From: Arthrobacter globiformis
GTDB taxonomy: Bacteria > Actinomycetota > Actinomycetes > Actinomycetales > Micrococcaceae
Length of the DNA stretch: 64,000 bases
Direction: 5' to 3'
Assembly (NCBI RefSeq): GCF_030818015.1
Contig: NZ_JAUSZX010000001.1
Span: forward strand, 1,550,001 to 1,614,000
Of this stretch, positions 38,290-46,936 are shown piece by piece. A model generated the notes under the pieces. The model did no database searches, was not told the origin of the DNA, and saw only the letters and a program-made list of their open reading frames with translations. Every line of letters starts with the position of its first letter. The stretch's first letter is position 1. The translations under genes were made by a program, and so were the position numbers.

Positions 38290-39222
38290 CTATGCCTGGC
38301 GCCGGAGCCGCCCCTGCAACGTTGCCCTGACCTTCTCGAGAACGAAGGGCTTCTCGCCGTCAAGATCGTCCTTGAATATTCTGAGCTCGGTCCAGCCGAG
38401 GCGCTCCGTGGTTTCCTTGCGCTTCCTGTCGCGTGCCGTCTGGATCGGATCCGAATGGTGCCCGCCGTCGTATTGGAGCGCGAGGAGGTGTTCCGGATAG
38501 GCGGCGTCCGGCCATACAGCCGGTTGGCCCCAACTATTGCGGATGACATGGATTAGAACTGGTTCGCCGAGCTTGGTGCGGGCAAGAACCAGGCGCATTC
38601 TGGTCTCCTGCGGGGAGTCAGCCCCAATGCGGATCTCGGGGAGTGCGAGCCGCGCCGTCTTCATGCCACGCATGCCCGGGTGTGAGGCAACCATGCGCCG
38701 CAGGTCCTCGATCGTCGCCAGTGCAAGCCGCGGTACCGGGAATTCCGATCCATGGGCAACCACCGCGGAGTCTCCCGCGGCGATCAGTTCGTCGACGCTC
38801 AGCAGGTTCGCCAGGTCGAGCCAGGTTCTTGCAGGCGAGGTGACCCGGACGCCGTCGTGGATCACCACCTCGCCGGGTTTGAAAGTCATACGGTGACCAA
38901 CGACGTTCCGCCGGCGGGGCTTGCTGCCGTTTCTCTCGCGTGCGACGTGGATTCTCCAGTCCTCCTGCATCCAGGCGGGAAGGCCGTAACCCCAGATCCG
39001 CGCGCCGGAGCGGTGCGTGAGTGTAGACGCGTCGTCCAGCGAGGTGTAAGCGCGCAGGTTCGCGGACGTGGTGGCCTCACCTTTCAGCGGAACGCGGATC
39101 CCGCGGGAGGGAATGGCCAGGTCCGGTTGCCGCTGGCGCTTCCTGGACACACCGCAGGCGGCAGCGTCGGAAGAAGTGAATGATCCCGCAGCCAGATCCT
39201 GGGGCAGTGGTGAGAGACGCAT
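38290..39222 (-). CDS. AbiEi-like/DUF559 (Vsr-type nuclease fold) protein
   Basis: 310 residues. The N-terminal part (about 1-60) resembles a winged-helix AbiEi-type antitoxin domain; the middle has ASTLTHRSGARIWGYGLP and VTSPARTWLDLANLLSVDELIAAGD. The C-terminal part (about 200-295) looks like a PD-(D/E)XK/DUF559 domain with Glu206, Asp239 and QYDGGHH (250-256). The usual Glu of the ExDG motif is Gln250, so nuclease activity is uncertain. No toxin gene is adjacent. It is bracketed by two palindromes of one repeat family. ATG 39222 is preferred over TTG 39243. Confidence 0.75.
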   Translation of the reverse strand: MRLSPLPQDLAAGSFTSSDAAACGVSRKRQRQPDLAIPSRGIRVPLKGEATTSANLRAYTSLDDASTLTHRSGARIWGYGLPAWMQEDWRIHVARERNGSKPRRRNVVGHRMTFKPGEVVIHDGVRVTSPARTWLDLANLLSVDELIAAGDSAVVAHGSEFPVPRLALATIEDLRRMVASHPGMRGMKTARLALPEIRIGADSPQETRMRLVLARTKLGEPVLIHVIRNSWGQPAVWPDAAYPEHLLALQYDGGHHSDPIQTARDRKRKETTERLGWTELRIFKDDLDGEKPFVLEKVRATLQGRLRRQA

Positions 39223-39283
39223 GCTCCAGTGTGCACCGGGCAAAGGGCCGCGGGGAGGTTATCCACAGACGCAAACTCCGGGA

Positions 39284-39340
39284 GAGCGCGAACGTACACT
39301 TGTGGCCCTGAACTGCGGGCTCAAGTGTCCGTTCGCGCTC
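39284..39340. repeat. 19-bp inverted repeat (GCGCGAACGTACACTTG family)
   Basis: 39284-39302 pairs with 39322-39340 with one mismatch (GTACA against GGACA) around a 19-nt loop. It lies upstream of the DUF559-like gene and 8 nt after the end of the femX-type gene. Confidence 0.9.
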
Positions 39341-39347
39341 TTCGCGC

Positions 39348-40307
39348 TCAGGAGGTGGGGCGCTTGATGAGGGCCTTGATGCTTTCGCGGAGTTTGCGGG
39401 CCACCTGGTAGGCCGCGTACCGGGGCCGGTTGACGGGCAGGTCCCAGGTGCCGGGGTAGGCGATCTCCCGCCCGCCGAACGACTTCTTGAACGCGGTGAA
39501 CCCTGCCCACTTGTGGTCGGGCTGGTCGGCGGGGGCCACGCCCCAAAGGTCCACATGCTTCAGGCCCCTCTCCTGGGCATCGGCCATGAGCGTCACGAGG
39601 AGGGGAATGCCAGCACTGAGCTTGCGGTGGGTGTCATCCATGGCAGCGTGGGCGTACGTCCGAGTGTCCGCCGAATCGTAGGCCAGGGCTGCCGCCACTG
39701 GGCCGCCGTGCAGGTCGGCGATGAACAGCGTGGCCGCGCCCGCCGGCATGAGGGACTGGGCCACCTGCGTCAGGTACTCGTCGCTCTGCGGCTTGAAGCC
39801 GTTCCGCCGTGCGGTCATGTGGAGGAAGTTCAGGAGTACGCGGATGTCCTCGGGATCCTGCGTGGCGCGGAACGTGACGCCCTTCTTGTGAATATTCCGG
39901 TACAGGTTGCGGTTGACTGGCTTCATCTCCGCCAGGACCTCCTTGAAGTCCCGGTCAAGGTCCACGATCCAGCTGAGTTCGGGCTGCTGGTTGACCGGGG
40001 CCGGCTGCAGGCCACGGCTCCGCAGCGCCTCGGGCGCGCCCTCAGGATCGAGACCCGCAGTCACAGGCTCGATCCGGATGAAGACGGCGCCACAGGACTT
40101 CGCCAGCGTCCGGAGGGCCGCCAGTGCGGCGTCGAACGCCTCCACCGACTCGGCCACAGGGCCGTACGGCGCATACAGGACCTTGCCCGCGGGGTTCTTC
40201 TCCTCAATGGCCAGGAAACTCCAGCCGGGACCGGATTGCCGGTGCACGTGGCGTCCCAGCGACTTCTGGAAGTCCTCCCAGGCTTTTGTTTGCAGGAAAT
40301 ATTCCAC
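39348..40307 (-). CDS. FemAB/FemX family peptidyltransferase
   Basis: 319 residues with the two GNAT-like halves of the FemABX family (LYRNIHKKGVTFRATQDPED, DDTHRKLSAGIPLLVTLMADAQERG, DLWGVAPADQPDHKWAGFTAFKKSFGG). The family adds amino acids to lipid II or to related substrates from aminoacyl-tRNA. In Micrococcaceae this would fit synthesis of the peptidoglycan interpeptide bridge (inference). It starts with GTG 6 nt after manA, as the last gene of purK-purE-lcp-manA-femX. Confidence 0.85.
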   Translation of the reverse strand: MEYFLQTKAWEDFQKSLGRHVHRQSGPGWSFLAIEEKNPAGKVLYAPYGPVAESVEAFDAALAALRTLAKSCGAVFIRIEPVTAGLDPEGAPEALRSRGLQPAPVNQQPELSWIVDLDRDFKEVLAEMKPVNRNLYRNIHKKGVTFRATQDPEDIRVLLNFLHMTARRNGFKPQSDEYLTQVAQSLMPAGAATLFIADLHGGPVAAALAYDSADTRTYAHAAMDDTHRKLSAGIPLLVTLMADAQERGLKHVDLWGVAPADQPDHKWAGFTAFKKSFGGREIAYPGTWDLPVNRPRYAAYQVARKLRESIKALIKRPTS

Positions 40308-40313
40308 AGCGGG

Positions 40314-41564
40314 TCAGGCCTTCGTCGAGGTGGTCACGGCGAAGGCCACGGCGTTCTCCGTGGCCCCGGACACGGGATGGACGTTGACGGGGGCGTCGGC
40401 GTCCGGCAGGAAGGCACTTGCGCCGTGGCCCAGCTGGAGGTCGCCCTTCGGCGAGTCAAGGATCACGGAACCGGTGACGACAATAACCACCGCGGCGCCC
40501 GACTGCGCCAGCGGAACAGGCTCGCCGTCCGGCTGCAGTTCGATCCGCTGGAGCTGGAACTCGCGGAAGGGCGGGAAGTACAGTTCCTGTCCGAGTTCGG
40601 AGGTCTCCGGCCGGAGCATGGGAACGTCCACCGATTCGAAGGCGATCGTGTTCAGCAGCTCGGGAATGTCGATGAACTTGGGAGTCAGTCCGCCGCGGAG
40701 CACGTTGTCCGAGGACGCCATCACCTCGACGCCGAGGCCGTGCAGGTAGGCATGGATCTTGCCTGCAGGGAGGTATACGGCCTCGCCGGGTTTCAGGGAC
40801 AGCCGGTTCAGCAGCAGGGAGATCAGCACGCCGGGATCGCCGGGGTATTCGCTGTTGAGGCTCAGTACCGTGGAAAGCTCCGGCTGGTAGGGAGCAAGGG
40901 GTGCACCCGAGGCCAGCACATCGACCACCCGGGACGTAGCTTCCCTGACTTCCTCGCCACCGGCGATCAGCCGTTCGAACGCCGACCTCAGCGCTGTCGC
41001 CTCCTCGGGCTGCGAGAGGTCGTCGATGACGTCCTTCAGAACCTGCGGGACGCCGTTCCCGGGAAGCTCCAGGCAGCCTGCGAGGTGGAGGAAGATGTCG
41101 CGGGACTTCTCCGGTTCACGGAATCCGCACAGCGACTCGAACGGGGTCAGCGCGAAAATCATTTCGGGTTTGTGGTTGTCGTCATGGTAATTGCGGTTCG
41201 CCGCGTCGGCCGGAATGCCGGCGTCATTTTCGCGGGCGTACCCGGCCCTGGCCTGCTCAAGGCTCGGGTGCACCTGCAGGGACAGCGGCTTGGCTGCAGC
41301 GAGGAGCTTAGCCAGGAACGGCAGCCGGGGACCGAACTCGGCCACCGAAGCCGCGCCCAGAAAATGTTCCGGGTCCTCACCGATGAGTGCGTCAAGCGGC
41401 GTGGTCGTGCCGTCCGGCCGGATGGCCACCGACGGCGAATCAGGATGGGCACCTATCCACAACTCGGCTTCCGGACCGCCGGACTCCGGCCGGCCGAGCA
41501 GGCCGGCGATCGCCGTCGTCGATCCCCAGGCATACCGCCGCAGGACATTCTCTATCTGGTACAC
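40314..41564 (-). CDS. manA: Mannose-6-phosphate isomerase, class I
   Basis: 416 residues. Zinc ligands are visible in LQVHP, HKPEM and KIHAYLHG, and RGGLTPKFID is conserved. It interconverts fructose-6-phosphate and mannose-6-phosphate, supplying mannose for envelope glycans and protein O-mannosylation. The frame opens at a TTG (41603), but GTG 41564 lies 7 nt after AGGGGGGA and gives the family N-terminus YQIENVLRRYAWGS. Confidence 0.94.
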   Translation of the reverse strand: MYQIENVLRRYAWGSTTAIAGLLGRPESGGPEAELWIGAHPDSPSVAIRPDGTTTPLDALIGEDPEHFLGAASVAEFGPRLPFLAKLLAAAKPLSLQVHPSLEQARAGYARENDAGIPADAANRNYHDDNHKPEMIFALTPFESLCGFREPEKSRDIFLHLAGCLELPGNGVPQVLKDVIDDLSQPEEATALRSAFERLIAGGEEVREATSRVVDVLASGAPLAPYQPELSTVLSLNSEYPGDPGVLISLLLNRLSLKPGEAVYLPAGKIHAYLHGLGVEVMASSDNVLRGGLTPKFIDIPELLNTIAFESVDVPMLRPETSELGQELYFPPFREFQLQRIELQPDGEPVPLAQSGAAVVIVVTGSVILDSPKGDLQLGHGASAFLPDADAPVNVHPVSGATENAVAFAVTTSTKA

Positions 41565-41622
41565 GCCTGGTGTCCCCCCTCTTTTGATGTACGTAGTGCT
41601 CAAAGCGTGCTGTAGGTGTTGC

Positions 41623-43275
41623 TCAAAGCGGTGCGCACTGGCCGTTGGTGGCCACGAGGTCGCGGATGGCCTGCTCGTTGCCCTCGCGCTTGAACTGGTT
41701 CAGCATCGCTTCCGTGATCGGTTCCCCCTCAGGGGTGGTGGTCACCGGGGTGAAGTCCGACGCCGACGATGGTGACGGTGAGGGGGTGGTGGCCGGAAGG
41801 CCCGCGAGGGGACCTGCTGCGGCGCCTGCGGCGGAGAGCCCGTTGCCGGGCACGGCACCCGGCTGCAGCAACGTGTCTTCAGACGCGGCGGCTGGCGACG
41901 ACCCGGAGCTGGCAGACGCGAGCAGCTTCTTGACCCGGTCATGGATCTGGTCGAAGTTGGGCACCGTGGAGAAGGACGCGTCGAAGTCAGGTGGGCCGAT
42001 GGTGAGCCGCTTGACGTCCTGGCCCTTGGCCTTCATGGCCAGGTCCACGAAGCTGCCGAGCTGGCTGGCGGAGATGTTGGAGTCCACCACCTTCGTGCCG
42101 GCGTTGGCGATGTCCTCGAATTTCGCCAGCAGAGTTGCGGGGTCCAGCTGTTTCAGCATGGCCTGCTGGACGCATTGCTGCCGCTGAATCCTGGCGTAGT
42201 CGTCCACGAATTCCCGGGAGCGGCCGTACCAGAGGGCGTGGTAGCCGTCCAGCTTCTGTTCTCCGGCCGGGATCCAGCCCAGCGGCATGCCGTGGATGCC
42301 GTTGGCCTCGTCAATCATGTCGCCGCTGATGGGCACCCAGCCGCCGGCCTTGATCCGGATGCCGCCCATCGCGTCAATCAGCTTCGCGAAGCCGTCCATG
42401 TCCACCAGCACATACGCCTGCACGGTGATGCCGAGCGTGCCCGAAACCGCTTCCAGGGTGGCCTGCGCTCCGGGATCCGCAACCCCGGGGTACAGGTCCT
42501 TGTGCTCGTTCGTGACTTCGGTGTTGATCGCGTTGATGAGGCACTCGTCGCCGCAGTTGTAGCCGTCCGGATAGATCTTCCGCATGGGCGAACCTTCGCT
42601 GAACTGGGCGTTCTGCAGGTTACGCGGCACCGAGATGATGGCCGTCTGGCCGGATTTGGCGTCGACGCTGAGCACGGACAGGCTGTCCGGGCGCCGGCCG
42701 GTCCTGTCGGCACCGGCGTCGCCGCCCATCATGAGGAAGTTGTAGCGGCCGTCCACCGGTTCGATGGCCGGTCCGTTGGCGTTGAAGATGCTGCCGATCG
42801 CATTCCGGCTGACGTTGAGCAGGTATGCGGCGTAGCCCAGCGATCCGCTGCTCACCACCATGGCGAGGACAAGGGCAATCACGACGGCGGGCCGCATCCG
42901 GGTGGGCAGCAACACCGGCCGGATGAGCCGCAGGGTGTTGACGAACAGCACCAGCCAGCCCACTGCCAGCGCGGCAAGGACAAGGACGATGAGCAGCGAG
43001 GCAACCGGATTGGTGATGATGTTGATCAGCAGGGTCCGGTTGGTGAACAGCAGCACCAGGGCAAGGATCACGAGCAGCCAGGCGCTGAGCGTCACGCGCA
43101 GGGCGATCCGGCCAAGCTTGCGGTCGCCGGCCACGATCTGGGCACTCCCGGGCACCAGCAGCGTGAGTAGGATCAGCAGGAACGCGCGCTTGGTCCGGAC
43201 AGGTTCAGCAGCGCTCGACGGGTTGCGGACGGGATCCGTCAGTGGGCCCTGGGACGGCAATTCGGTGTTGGACAT
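41623..43275 (-). CDS. LytR-CpsA-Psr (LCP) family glycopolymer phosphotransferase
   Basis: 550 residues. Three to four N-terminal membrane helices (about 28-155) lead into the extracellular LCP domain (NFLMMGGDAGADRTGRRPDSLSVLSV, ISVPRNLQ, WYGRSREFVDDYARIQRQQCV) with the conserved arginine and aspartate motifs. A Ser/Ala/Pro linker and a C-terminal conserved tail follow. LCP enzymes attach teichoic-type or other glycopolymers to peptidoglycan. It begins 9 nt after purE. The N-terminal multi-helix module is more than the single anchor of typical LCPs. Confidence 0.92.
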   Translation of the reverse strand: MSNTELPSQGPLTDPVRNPSSAAEPVRTKRAFLLILLTLLVPGSAQIVAGDRKLGRIALRVTLSAWLLVILALVLLFTNRTLLINIITNPVASLLIVLVLAALAVGWLVLFVNTLRLIRPVLLPTRMRPAVVIALVLAMVVSSGSLGYAAYLLNVSRNAIGSIFNANGPAIEPVDGRYNFLMMGGDAGADRTGRRPDSLSVLSVDAKSGQTAIISVPRNLQNAQFSEGSPMRKIYPDGYNCGDECLINAINTEVTNEHKDLYPGVADPGAQATLEAVSGTLGITVQAYVLVDMDGFAKLIDAMGGIRIKAGGWVPISGDMIDEANGIHGMPLGWIPAGEQKLDGYHALWYGRSREFVDDYARIQRQQCVQQAMLKQLDPATLLAKFEDIANAGTKVVDSNISASQLGSFVDLAMKAKGQDVKRLTIGPPDFDASFSTVPNFDQIHDRVKKLLASASSGSSPAAASEDTLLQPGAVPGNGLSAAGAAAGPLAGLPATTPSPSPSSASDFTPVTTTPEGEPITEAMLNQFKREGNEQAIRDLVATNGQCAPL

Positions 43276-43284
43276 GGCAGATCC

Positions 43285-43872
43285 CTACCGGCTGCTCCGG
43301 AGAGCCACGTTTGCGTCGGAGAAGACTTCGTTGACTTTCTGGCGCAGGTTGGCGCCTTTCCGGCTTGCCACGTCGTTGAGTTCCTGGGCGAAGTCCAGGA
43401 GCTCCGTGCGGAGGCGGGCGGAGAGCTCATCGGTGCCGGACGCCAGCATGCGGACGGCGAGCAGGCCTGCGTTCCGGGCCCCGGCGATGGAGACCGTGGC
43501 CACGGGGACCCCGGCGGGCATCTGCACGATGGAGAGCAGGGAATCCATGCCGTCCAGGGTCTTGAGCGGGACCGGAACACCGATCACTGGCAGGGGGGTG
43601 ACGGACGCAAGCATGCCCGGCAGGTGCGCCGCACCGCCGGCTCCGGCAATGATCACGCGGAGGCCGCGCTCGTGCGCGGTCTGTCCGTAGCGGATCATCT
43701 CGGTGGGCATGCGGTGGGCGGAGACAACATCCGCCTCGAACGGAATGCCGAACTCGGCCAGGGCATCGGCCGCAGCCTCCATGACGGGCCAGTCCGAATC
43801 CGAGCCCATGACGAGGCCTACGAGGGGGGCGGGGGCACCGGTTTCCGGGGCTGCAGCGGATTCGGGGCTCAT
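43285..43872 (-). CDS. purE: N5-carboxyaminoimidazole ribonucleotide mutase
   Basis: 195 residues. The class I PurE motifs MGSDSDW (22-28), SAHRMP and [12 protein letters not shown] are intact. It converts N5-CAIR to CAIR in purine synthesis, using the product of PurK. The start overlaps the purK stop by ATGA. An Ala/Pro-rich N-terminal tail of about 17 residues is extra. Confidence 0.96.
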   Translation of the reverse strand: MSPESAAAPETGAPAPLVGLVMGSDSDWPVMEAAADALAEFGIPFEADVVSAHRMPTEMIRYGQTAHERGLRVIIAGAGGAAHLPGMLASVTPLPVIGVPVPLKTLDGMDSLLSIVQMPAGVPVATVSIAGARNAGLLAVRMLASGTDELSARLRTELLDFAQELNDVASRKGANLRQKVNEVFSDANVALRSSR

Positions 43873-45062
43873 GAGGTCTCCTCGGTGGTGCCTGATGCCG
43901 CGGCCGGCAGTCTGCCGTCACGGATGATGTTCGCCACGGTGGTGGCGCGCTGGCGGAGGGAGTCAACGTCCGCAGCGGACGCGCCCACCAGGTTGACGTG
44001 CCCGATCTTTCGGCCGGGACGCACGGATTTGCCGTAGCAGTGGACCTTGGCGGCCGGTTCTGCCGCCAGCGCGGCCGGGAAGGCGGAGAAGAGGTCCTGG
44101 TTGTCGCCGCCCAGGAAGTTCTTCATCACGGCGACCTGGCCCAGGACGTCCGTCGCACCCAGGGGCAGGTTCAGGACCGCCCGCAGGTGTTGTTCGAACT
44201 GGCTGGTGACGGAGCCGTCCTGCGTCCAGTGCCCCGTGTTGTGGGGCCGCATCGCCAATTCATTGATCAGGAAGCCGGCGCCGCTGCCGGGCGTCTCGAA
44301 CATCTCCACGGCCATGACGCCGGTGACGCCGAGTTCATTTGCGATCCGGAGGGCAGCCTCCTCGGCGGCCGCAGCCACCTCAAGGGAAATGTTCTGTGCC
44401 GGCGCGATCACTTCGTCGCAGACGCCATCCACCTGAATGGTGTGGACCACCGGCCAGGCGCGGGACGCCCCGTCCGGAGTGCGGGCTACGAGTGCCGAGA
44501 GTTCGCGGCTGAACTCGACCTTGGCCTCGGCGAGGAGCGGGCTCATGGCCTCGAACCAGTCGGCGGTCTCTGCGGCTTCCTCGGGGGAACCGACGATCCG
44601 CACGCCCTTTCCGTCGTAGCCTCCGCGCGGTGTTTTGAGCACCACGGGCCAGCCGATCCGGTTCCCGAAGCTGACCAGCCCGGCGACGTCGTCCACCGCG
44701 GCCCACTCGGGGTTGGGCAGTTCGAGGCGGTCGATGGCGGCGCGCATGACCAGCTTGTCCTGGGCGTTGACCAGGGCGTCCGGGCCGGGCTGGACGTTCA
44801 CTCCGGCCTCGATCAGGGCATAGAGGTGGTCGCCCGGGACGTGCTCGTGGTCAAAGGTCATCACGTCCAGGCCCTTGGAGAACTCCATCAGGGCCGCGAG
44901 ATCCTTGTAGTCGCCCACGGGGGCATTGGGGACAGCGGAGACCGCGGATACGTCTTCGCCTTCAGCCAAAACACGGAGTTCAAAGCCCAGGGCCGTGGCG
45001 GCGGGGGCCATCATGCGCGCAAGCTGGCCGCCGCCAACCACGCCGATTACTGGAAAAGTCAC
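43869..45062 (-). CDS. purK: N5-carboxyaminoimidazole ribonucleotide synthase
   Basis: 397 residues of the ATP-grasp family. It has [16 protein letters not shown] at the N-terminus, [15 protein letters not shown] as the ATP loop, and [16 protein letters not shown] near residue 270. It carboxylates AIR with ATP and bicarbonate. The GTG start lies 7 nt after a TAGGCT -10 box (45070-45075), so the five-gene operon purK-purE-lcp-manA-femX may begin leaderless here. Confidence 0.96.
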   Translation of the reverse strand: MTFPVIGVVGGGQLARMMAPAATALGFELRVLAEGEDVSAVSAVPNAPVGDYKDLAALMEFSKGLDVMTFDHEHVPGDHLYALIEAGVNVQPGPDALVNAQDKLVMRAAIDRLELPNPEWAAVDDVAGLVSFGNRIGWPVVLKTPRGGYDGKGVRIVGSPEEAAETADWFEAMSPLLAEAKVEFSRELSALVARTPDGASRAWPVVHTIQVDGVCDEVIAPAQNISLEVAAAAEEAALRIANELGVTGVMAVEMFETPGSGAGFLINELAMRPHNTGHWTQDGSVTSQFEQHLRAVLNLPLGATDVLGQVAVMKNFLGGDNQDLFSAFPAALAAEPAAKVHCYGKSVRPGRKIGHVNLVGASAADVDSLRQRATTVANIIRDGRLPAAASGTTEETS

Positions 45063-45069
45063 ATGTTCC

Positions 45070-45075
45070 AGCCTA
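45070..45075 (-). promoter_or_regulatory. -10 box TAGGCT for purK, leaderless type
   Basis: TAGGCT is followed by 7 nt and the GTG on the minus strand. It is the likely promoter of the purK-to-femX operon. Confidence 0.55.
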
Positions 45076-45258
45076 CAGAAAAGGAGCGCGGTTGCTGTCT
45101 TTCATGGCTGTGAAGCTTCCCAAGTCGCACGATTTTGGCGGCGCGGCTGCGGATGGGGCCCTCCGGCGCAGGAACGCATTGAGGTTACTCCCGGCAAACG
45201 GCGCTAAAATGGGAGCTTGGCCCAACGGCCCCCACTATTCAAACGGCCACGGAGGGTC

Positions 45259-45825
45259 ATGATTAACACACTTGCAGAGCGCATCCGGGGACTCGCCTCG
45301 CTTTTCTGGCGCGAGGTGGCGAAGTTCGGTGCCGTGGGCGGTGTGGCGTTTGTCATTGACAACGGGCTGACTTATTACCTGATGCACGGACCCATGACGG
45401 ACAGCGAGGCCAAGGCCCGCTTCGTGGGCGCCACCGTCGCCACCGTCTTTTCCTGGATCGCCAACCGTCTCTGGACGTTCCGGCACCGCCGCCAGGCCAA
45501 CGTGCTCCGTGAATTCCTGATGTTCATCCTCATCAACGGCATCGGGATCGGCATCTCCACCGGCTTCACGGCCCTGGCGAAGTATTCGTTGGGCGTCACG
45601 GACAAGAACATGCTCTTCGCCGCGGGCGTCGTGGGCATTCTGGTGGCCACGGTCGTCCGCTTCTTTGCCTACCGGTTCCTCGTCTTCAACCAGGAACTCG
45701 ACCAGGAACCGGAGTTCTCGCACGACCACGAGATCATAGAGCTCCACCACCACCCCGCCAAGCCGGCGGAGCGCGTCCTGGAACCGGACGTAGACGACCC
45801 CGAGCGGCCCGTCCGGCCAAGCTAG
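45259..45825 (+). CDS. GtrA family membrane protein
   Basis: 188 residues with four predicted helices (GAVGGVAFVIDNGLTYYLM, FVGATVATVFSWIANRLWTF, FLMFILINGIGIGISTGFTAL, FAAGVVGILVATVVRFFAYRFLVF), the GtrA/DPMS-like pattern. The family flips or assists transfer of polyprenyl-linked sugars in cell-surface glycan synthesis. The cytosolic tail is acidic and His-rich. ATG 45259 follows GGAGGG. The last codons fall in 19-bp tandem repeats. It is divergent from purK, as in mycobacteria. Confidence 0.9.
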   Translation: MINTLAERIRGLASLFWREVAKFGAVGGVAFVIDNGLTYYLMHGPMTDSEAKARFVGATVATVFSWIANRLWTFRHRRQANVLREFLMFILINGIGIGISTGFTALAKYSLGVTDKNMLFAAGVVGILVATVVRFFAYRFLVFNQELDQEPEFSHDHEIIELHHHPAKPAERVLEPDVDDPERPVRPS

Positions 45826-45867
45826 TACCGTCCGGCCACGCTAGTTCCGTCCCGCCACGCTAGTTCC
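45811..45867 (+). repeat. Three 19-bp tandem repeats across the gtrA stop codon
   Basis: GTCCGGCCACGCTAGTTCC-like units at 45811, 45830 and 45849 differ at one to three positions. Each contains CTAG; the gtrA stop TAG lies in the first. The next unit is degenerate. Confidence 0.85.
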
Positions 45868-45887
45868 GTCAAGCCCGGGCTAGCGGC

Positions 45888-46586
45888 TCACTCGCCGTGG
45901 ATGCGCTCGGCTGTCAGAAGCTTCTCCGTCAGCTCCACGTCGCCATGGACCAGGACCACCGAACCGTCGCTCTTCCACGCGCCCAGGGCGTTGGCCAGCG
46001 CCGCCTCGAGGCCGTCGGCCGCGCGCACCAGGAGCCTCGCGCTCGGCTCGTGTCCCGCGGCAAACTCCGCCAGGAGGGCTTCATGCCGGACGGCTGCACC
46101 GTCTGAGCCGCGGACCGCAGGAGCTCCCGGATCGGGGTCATTGTGGGCCATGAACACGTCACCGTGGGAGCGGACCTCGGCGGCATAGTCGAGAACTCCG
46201 GCGGGCAGATCGCCTGGCCACCGCATCGCCAGGGCAGGCAGCGGAACAGCAACGACGGCGTCGAACCCGTCCTCTGCGGCGTCCGGCTCGGACGTGGCGA
46301 GCAGGTCCGCGTCGCCGGATCCGAGCACCACTTCCATGCCCAGCTGCCAGGCGGCGAGGGCCCAGATGATGGATTTCCAGTGTGCGGGCAGGTCCAGCCG
46401 CAGCCGCATTCCCGGCTCGGCGTCGAGTTCGTCCTGGAGCAGGTTGCTGGTCTTTGCGACCCAGTTGTCCAGCACCCGGCCGGAGAGTTCCACCCGCTCC
46501 GCGTCGGGGCCGTACCAGGTCAGGCGCGGTGAGGTGGAGTGGCCCGAGCGCAGGGCCGTCATCAGATCAGTGGCCGGGATGTTCAT
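45888..46586 (-). CDS. TIGR03089 family protein (reduced AMP-binding-enzyme-like)
   Basis: 232 residues. The sequence runs from ATDLMTALRSGHSTSPRLTWYGPDAERVELSG through WKSIIWALAAWQLGMEVVL, matching TIGR03089, actinobacterial proteins resembling the N-terminal part of acyl-adenylating enzymes. The nucleotide-binding signature and the C-terminal lobe are missing, so catalysis is unlikely. The function is unknown. The gene lies next to whiB and gtrA, as its mycobacterial counterpart does. Confidence 0.85.
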   Translation of the reverse strand: MNIPATDLMTALRSGHSTSPRLTWYGPDAERVELSGRVLDNWVAKTSNLLQDELDAEPGMRLRLDLPAHWKSIIWALAAWQLGMEVVLGSGDADLLATSEPDAAEDGFDAVVAVPLPALAMRWPGDLPAGVLDYAAEVRSHGDVFMAHNDPDPGAPAVRGSDGAAVRHEALLAEFAAGHEPSARLLVRAADGLEAALANALGAWKSDGSVVLVHGDVELTEKLLTAERIHGE

Positions 46587-46815
46587 GGCTTCATCTTGCC
46601 ACGGCTTTTACCGTGATCTCCGGCACAACAGTTTGTAACGTCGTTTGCCTTAACCTACCGGCCCGCGGCAGAATTGCCGGAATTGCACGCGCGGCGGGCG
46701 GGATACTAAGGTTGCTGTCAAATTCCGGGCGGGCGCCGCGCGGGGCGGGAAAATAATTCCCGGGCGTGGCGCGCCTGCTGATTCGGACCGGTATTGATTA
46801 TTATTCCGTCGCGGC
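46587..46815. other. Non-coding region upstream of the whiB promoter
   Basis: The TIGR03089-whiB gap is 350 nt. This 229-nt part is GC-rich with short G/C tracts. A weak -10 (CAAGAT, 6 nt before the TIGR03089 ATG) is the only signal I can point to. Confidence 0.4.
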
Positions 46816-46845
46816 TTGACTCCCTACTACTTACACCCGTGTAAT
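46816..46845 (+). promoter_or_regulatory. whiB promoter with palindrome over the -10 box
   Basis: TTGACT (46816-46821) and TGTAAT (46840-46845) are 18 nt apart. The perfect palindrome TTACACCCGTGTAA (46831-46844) covers most of the -10 region and is a likely operator. The predicted 5' leader is about 85 nt. Confidence 0.65.
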
Positions 46846-46872
46846 TAGATATCGAAAAGCCGCGGCGAACTC

Positions 46873-46897
46873 TCAGGAACACCACGTAGTGTCCTGA
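46873..46897 (+). promoter_or_regulatory. 5'-leader hairpin of whiB
   Basis: TCAGGA (46873-46878) pairs with TCCTGA (46892-46897), plus an inner CAC/GTG. A second TCAGGA at 46922-46927 overlaps the ribosome site CAGGAGGGG and could pair with the same TCCTGA. Confidence 0.45.
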
Positions 46898-46936
46898 CCG
46901 TCGGGCCGGGGGCCGCACTACTCAGGAGGGGACGCC

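Noticed and set aside
38290..39222. A complete AbiE-type toxin-antitoxin pair
   Set aside because: No AbiEii-like nucleotidyltransferase gene is adjacent on either side. Only the single AbiEi/DUF559-like gene is present.
39259..39267. Perfect DnaA box TTATCCACA
   Set aside because: It is a single 9-mer without clustered boxes, an AT-rich unwinding region, or dnaA/dnaN/gidB neighbours. It is not evidence of an origin.
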